From assembly GCF_037976325.1 (NCBI RefSeq), contig NZ_CP150265.1, positions 1,669,501 to 1,733,500 of the forward strand: a stretch of 64,000 nt of DNA. Reading direction: 5' to 3'. This stretch comes from Paenibacillus sp. FSL K6-3182 (lineage in GTDB: Bacteria; Bacillota; Bacilli; Paenibacillales; Paenibacillaceae). The notes beneath the pieces are model-generated. The model saw only the letters and a program-made list of their open reading frames with translations, was not told the DNA's origin and did not search any database. Of the stretch, positions 61,198 to 64,000 are shown one piece after another (position 1 is the first letter of the stretch; each line of letters begins with the position of its first letter). Both the position numbers and the translations under genes were made by a program.

Positions 61198-61662
61198 ATG
61201 ACGATCACAACAGTACTGCCTATTTGGCGTGCTATTCAAGAAAGATTCCATAAAACGGTCAAAGCATTGCCGGATCAGGATTTGTCTTTACAGCTTGGAG
61301 CATCCTCCATTGGCTATATGCTTCGACATAACGCTGAGGTTGAATATATGTTCGCAGACTGGTTCTTCGGGAAAAAGATGCCGGAGGGATTGCAGATCTC
61401 GACAAGCAGAGGTGCTGCTGGGAGCAAAGCAACCTATGATAATCTACAGGAGCTTATTGAGCTGCTTGAATCCTCCAACAATCATCTTATGGATGCAATG
61501 AAAGAGCTTCCAGAGGAGAAATGGCATCAAATCGTGGACTGTCCGATCGGCCCCTCCACGCCGCTTGAGGCTGTTGGCCGTTTGATGTATCATACCGGCA
61601 TTCATGCAGGCCAAATCTCGCTTATTCAAAAATGCGCTCCTAAAGAGGAGCCAGCTACTTAG
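61198..61662 (+). CDS. DinB family protein of the heme operon
   Basis: 154 residues from ATG 61198 (GAGGAG upstream). A DinB bundle with metal-binding His residues is seen (YMLRHNAEVEYMFADWFFGK; LMYHTGIHAGQISLIQ). It is the last gene of the Fur operon, 25 bases after the HugZ-like gene. The function is unknown; DinB proteins often act with low-molecular-weight thiols. The terminator follows 14 bases on. Confidence 0.88.
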   Translation: MTITTVLPIWRAIQERFHKTVKALPDQDLSLQLGASSIGYMLRHNAEVEYMFADWFFGKKMPEGLQISTSRGAAGSKATYDNLQELIELLESSNNHLMDAMKELPEEKWHQIVDCPIGPSTPLEAVGRLMYHTGIHAGQISLIQKCAPKEEPAT

Positions 61663-61675
61663 GGATACGATTGAA

Positions 61676-61708
61676 GTCTCAGAGACCACTCTCTGGGGCT
61701 TTTTTTTA
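61676..61708 (+). terminator. terminator of the heme operon
   Basis: AGTCTCAGAGA pairs imperfectly with TCTCTGGGGCT, followed by seven or more Ts. Confidence 0.7.
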
Positions 61709-61907
61709 TGAAATAACAGTCAAATATAAATGTCGGATCATGACGGAAAATACGGATTAAGAGCAAAGGTCGCAGGTGATTTCGGTAAATGATGCCGCAA
61801 TTTAAGGGGGAAGAATCGATTATATTGAACTCTCTCTGAAAATTACGGATCACATGGAGCGATTAGACAGTTTGGAAAACAAGATATTCTATCATTTGAT
61901 TTACTCT
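61709..61907. other. intergenic stretch without clear gene
   Basis: A 39-codon frame from 61815 lacks a normal start and overlaps the next promoter; I do not call it. Confidence 0.5.
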
Positions 61908-61935
61908 TTGCCTTATTTGCAGTACCACTTATAAT
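61908..61935 (+). promoter_or_regulatory. promoter of the monooxygenase-fold gene
   Basis: TTGCCT, a 16-base spacer and TATAAT, about 70 bases before the start. Confidence 0.55.
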
Positions 61936-62004
61936 ATATACATAACATCTTAATTAGGATTGCTAGGCTATTGCTAAAACTAGATTTAACAAGGAGTTGC
62001 TATC

Positions 62005-62301
62005 ATGATATTAGAGGTTGCTTCATTGCAGGTTAAGGCAGGGCTGTCCGAACAATTTGAAAGCAATTTCAAAGCCGCATCAAAAATTATCTCAAGCATG
62101 AACGGTTACGTCAGTCATGAACTTCAGAAATGCTTAGAAGAGGATAATAAATATATATTGCTTGTACGATGGGAAACGCTGGAGGATCATACCGTTGGCT
62201 TTCGCGGATCGGCGGAATATTTGGAGTGGAAGAGTCTTCTGCATCATTTTTATGATCCATTTCCAGCGGTGGAGCATTATACGAATGTGGATATTAGCTA
62301 G
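62005..62301 (+). CDS. antibiotic-biosynthesis-monooxygenase (ABM) fold protein
   Basis: 98 residues, ATG 62005 (AAGGAG upstream). The ABM ferredoxin-like fold is shown by [60 protein letters not shown]. Members oxidise quinols or degrade heme (HmoA/IsdG types). The Asn/His/Trp set needed for IsdG-type heme cleavage is not clearly complete, so I do not call it a heme oxygenase, although a heme operon lies upstream. Confidence 0.85.
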   Translation: MILEVASLQVKAGLSEQFESNFKAASKIISSMNGYVSHELQKCLEEDNKYILLVRWETLEDHTVGFRGSAEYLEWKSLLHHFYDPFPAVEHYTNVDIS

Positions 62302-62340
62302 AGTGAATGGTAAGAGCCATCACTGAAAATAAATATAGAG

Positions 62341-62751
62341 GTGAGAAGCATTCAAGATTTTATTCCGTTACATCTTTGCTTCGATGGTGTAGGTCAAGAG
62401 GTCGAGATACTGGACGTTGTACAACTGGGTGATGACCTGTATCGCATTGAGGAGAATCCTGTATTTACTGAAAATGTTGCCTTTGGAGACGTTATTCGCG
62501 TGAGAGCATTCAAGGATGTATCCATGTACATAGAAACGATAGAGAAATCAACGTTCACCAGGCATAATTGGCTGCTAAGCAAAGAAGTTATTTATTCATT
62601 AGAGCTTAAACTATTAAAAAATAAAATTCGAGAGTGCCAAGGCAAGTCGCAGCAAGTGTTTGGCGGTATTTTTATTGTAAATTTACCTGCTCATTCAGAA
62701 ATTGATATAAACCATGAGGTGCAAAAGGTAATCAAAGCAGTTGGGAAGTAA
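62341..62751 (+). CDS. hypothetical protein (DUF4265-like pattern)
   Basis: 136 residues. The segment DDLYRIEENPVFTENVAFGDVI resembles DUF4265 (a short SH3-like beta unit), followed by a helical end and LPAHSEIDINHEV. The call is tentative. GTG 62341 lies within the only purine-rich ribosome site (GAGGTGAG); an ATT at 62350 would have normal spacing from it, so the start is uncertain. The gene lies between the ABM gene and the dehydrogenase. Confidence 0.55.
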   Translation: MRSIQDFIPLHLCFDGVGQEVEILDVVQLGDDLYRIEENPVFTENVAFGDVIRVRAFKDVSMYIETIEKSTFTRHNWLLSKEVIYSLELKLLKNKIRECQGKSQQVFGGIFIVNLPAHSEIDINHEVQKVIKAVGK

Positions 62752-62790
62752 AGTTTAAACGATAAAGCAGCAGAGAAGGAGGAGTTATAG

Positions 62791-63573
62791 ATGGAGCTTG
62801 GGCTAAAAGGAAAAATCGCACTCATTACAGGCGGGAGCAAAGGAATTGGACTTGCAACAGCATTGCTGCTGGCAGAGGAAGGTGCTGAGGTAGCCATTGT
62901 TGCACGGGAGGAGCAGTCTCTGCGCAGCGCGGCAGCACTTATAAAGGAACGAACAGGCAAAGAAGCGTTGGCAATCAGCGCGGATGTAAGTCGGCCGGAA
63001 GATGCCGCAAGAGCGGTTGAGCAAACGGCAGCACACTTTGGCGGTGTCAACATTCTTGTGAATAACGCAGGGGTTTCTGCGGCGCAGCCTTTTGAGAAGG
63101 TGGAGACTGATGCATGGACAGCGGACCTCGATTTGAAGCTGCTCGGAGCGGTTCATTTTGCGCGTGCGGTACTTCCCTATATGCGTAAAGCAGGTGGAGG
63201 AGCTATCGTCAACGTGACAGCTATAGGCGGGAAAACGCCAGGTGCTTCCTCTCTCCCAACCTCTGTTAGCCGCGCGGCAGGCCTTGCACTGACCAAAGCG
63301 ATGAGCAAGGATCTGGCTGTGGATCAAATTCGTGTAAATGCAGTTTGCATCGGGCTGATTCGCAGCGCACAAATCGAGCGGATGTGGCAAGCTGCGAGCC
63401 CTGAGCTTAGCTGGGATGAATTCTCAGCGGACAAGCGCCATGGGATACCTTTGGGTCGAATTGGCAGGGCGTCGGAAGCAGCAAATGTTATCGGTTTTCT
63501 CGTTTCGGAAGCCGCATCTTTCGTAACGGGTACGTCTGTAAATATTGATGGCGGCATTTCTGCGGTGCTGTAG
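62791..63573 (+). CDS. short-chain dehydrogenase-like protein lacking the catalytic Tyr/Lys
   Basis: 260 residues. The SDR Rossmann core is sound: IALITGGSKGIGLATALLLA, ADVSRPEDA, NILVNNAGVSAAQPFE, and the C-terminal IDGGISAVL. The active site is not: where SDRs have Ser then Tyr-x-x-x-Lys, this protein reads NVTAIGG and ...SSLPTSVSRAAG, so Tyr is replaced by Thr and Lys by Arg. Cofactor binding looks kept. A naturally divergent SDR subfamily or a catalytically inert binding protein are both possible. AAGGAGGAG precedes the ATG. Confidence 0.9.
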   Translation: MELGLKGKIALITGGSKGIGLATALLLAEEGAEVAIVAREEQSLRSAAALIKERTGKEALAISADVSRPEDAARAVEQTAAHFGGVNILVNNAGVSAAQPFEKVETDAWTADLDLKLLGAVHFARAVLPYMRKAGGGAIVNVTAIGGKTPGASSLPTSVSRAAGLALTKAMSKDLAVDQIRVNAVCIGLIRSAQIERMWQAASPELSWDEFSADKRHGIPLGRIGRASEAANVIGFLVSEAASFVTGTSVNIDGGISAVL

Positions 63574-63599
63574 TCTGTCTGCTGAAATAAGAAACGAAA

Positions 63600-63655
63600 G
63601 AAGCTCCTTACAGATTGCCGTATTGAACGGTTCTGTTTGGAGCTATTATTATTAC
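63600..63655. terminator. probable terminator between convergent genes
   Basis: AGCTCC-TT-ACAGA pairs with TCTGT-TT-GGAGCT, followed by ATTATTATTATT on the plus strand. Confidence 0.55.
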
Positions 63656-63662
63656 TAATTTT

Positions 63663-63911
63663 TTATTTCTTTTGTTGGAATCGTTGGTTGAAGCGGTCAA
63701 CTCGTCCGCCTTTATCGGTATTGCGTTGTTTGCCTGTATAAAAAGGATGCGAAGCGGAGCTTGTATCTACGCGAATGACAGGGTAGCTATTACCATCTTC
63801 CCATTCCATTTTTTCATTGGACGATTTGGTTGAGCCCGTCAAAAATTTGTAGCCGCTGCTCACATCAAAAAATAATACTTGATGGTAAACGGGATGGATG
63901 CCACTTTTCAT
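63663..63911 (-). CDS. rpmE2: 50S ribosomal protein L31 type B (zinc-free)
   Basis: 82 residues. It matches type B L31: [68 protein letters not shown]. It has no CxxC pair, so it needs no zinc; in Bacillales it replaces the zinc-containing L31 under zinc limitation, freeing the metal. AGAAGGAG precedes ATG 63911. The upstream region carries a Zur-like box. Confidence 0.96.
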   Translation of the reverse strand: MKSGIHPVYHQVLFFDVSSGYKFLTGSTKSSNEKMEWEDGNSYPVIRVDTSSASHPFYTGKQRNTDKGGRVDRFNQRFQQKK

Positions 63912-63927
63912 TTTGTTCTCTCCTTCT

Positions 63928-63987
63928 ATTTGTAATTATTACGAATAACTATTTTGTATCATACTCGAAATACGATTTTTGTGTCAA
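63928..63987 (-). promoter_or_regulatory. Zur-controlled promoter of rpmE2
   Basis: On the minus strand: TTGACA (63982-63987), an 18-base spacer and TATGAT (63958-63963), then a Zur-like box at 63928-63947 (TTCGTAATAATTACAAAT), close to the TCGTAATNATTACGA type. Zur bound there would block transcription when zinc is plentiful. Confidence 0.78.
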
Positions 63988-64000
63988 GGAGTATGGTTAA

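Noticed and set aside
61815..61934. 39-codon frame with helical character (ITDHMERLDSLENKIFYHLI)
   Set aside because: It would need an ATC or ATT start, and its end overlaps the promoter of the next gene.

Overview
The window is chromosomal DNA of a spore-forming, low-to-mid GC Gram-positive bacterium of the Paenibacillus type. The evidence is an S-layer-anchored beta-helix enzyme with three SLH domains, sporulation genes (yunB, lytH-like, ylbJ), CcpN with its partner phosphotransferase, a bacillithiol deacetylase, strong AGGAGG ribosome sites and frequent TTG/GTG starts. No rRNA, tRNA or CRISPR array was seen.

Layout. 1-8.2 kb: the end of a secreted SLH protein, a histidine kinase/response regulator pair, yunB and a convergent LytH-type M23 endopeptidase. 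8.25-16.4 kb: an A/T-rich accessory island lying between the divergent lytH and lipA genes. It is bounded by a 25-bp imperfect direct repeat (22/25) and begins with a wrecked tyrosine integrase. It looks like a decayed prophage: integrase, adenine methylase, DUF3850, second recombinase and kinase-tail remnants all carry stops, frameshifts or deletions. Among them sit intact small genes: DUF3231, DUF2935, WGxxGxxG, YmaF, two YjcZ-like peptides and two paralogous 27-28-residue CxxC/CxxC microproteins. A 10-mer, TGAATATTGA, recurs five times on one strand in this island.

16.4-27.1 kb: core genes lipA, yutD, nadK, ylbJ, a truncated globin, DUF2225, a YycC-like protein, an M3 peptidase, ccpN-yqfL and ndk. 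27.3-37.8 kb: a complete Tad-type pilus locus (CpaE, CpaF, TadB, TadC, Flp pilin, TadE, a DUF5702-like pseudopilin, a second TadE-like protein, an A24 prepilin peptidase and a DUF6382-FHA protein), with no secretin, as expected in a cell with a single membrane. 37.8-48.5 kb: housekeeping and DNA repair (nfo, purU, tkt, ppnP, a CtaM-like protein, pgi, yigZ).

48.7-52.5 kb: a sulfate ABC importer operon in the order cysT-cysW-cysA-sbp, ended by a 56-bp perfect palindrome. 52.8-57.5 kb: a class A penicillin-binding protein with a very charged tail, a DinB protein, yojF-bshB2 and small proteins. 57.8-61.7 kb: a Fur-controlled heme/iron operon (IsdE-like binding protein, permease, ATPase, HugZ-like enzyme, DinB protein). 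61.9-64 kb: a monooxygenase-fold protein, an unknown gene, a short-chain dehydrogenase-like protein lacking its catalytic residues, and zinc-free ribosomal protein L31 behind a Zur-like box.

Several genes appear to start at non-standard codons (CTG for ylbJ, ATT for ccpN). All functional calls come from reading motifs and family resemblance; no search was run.
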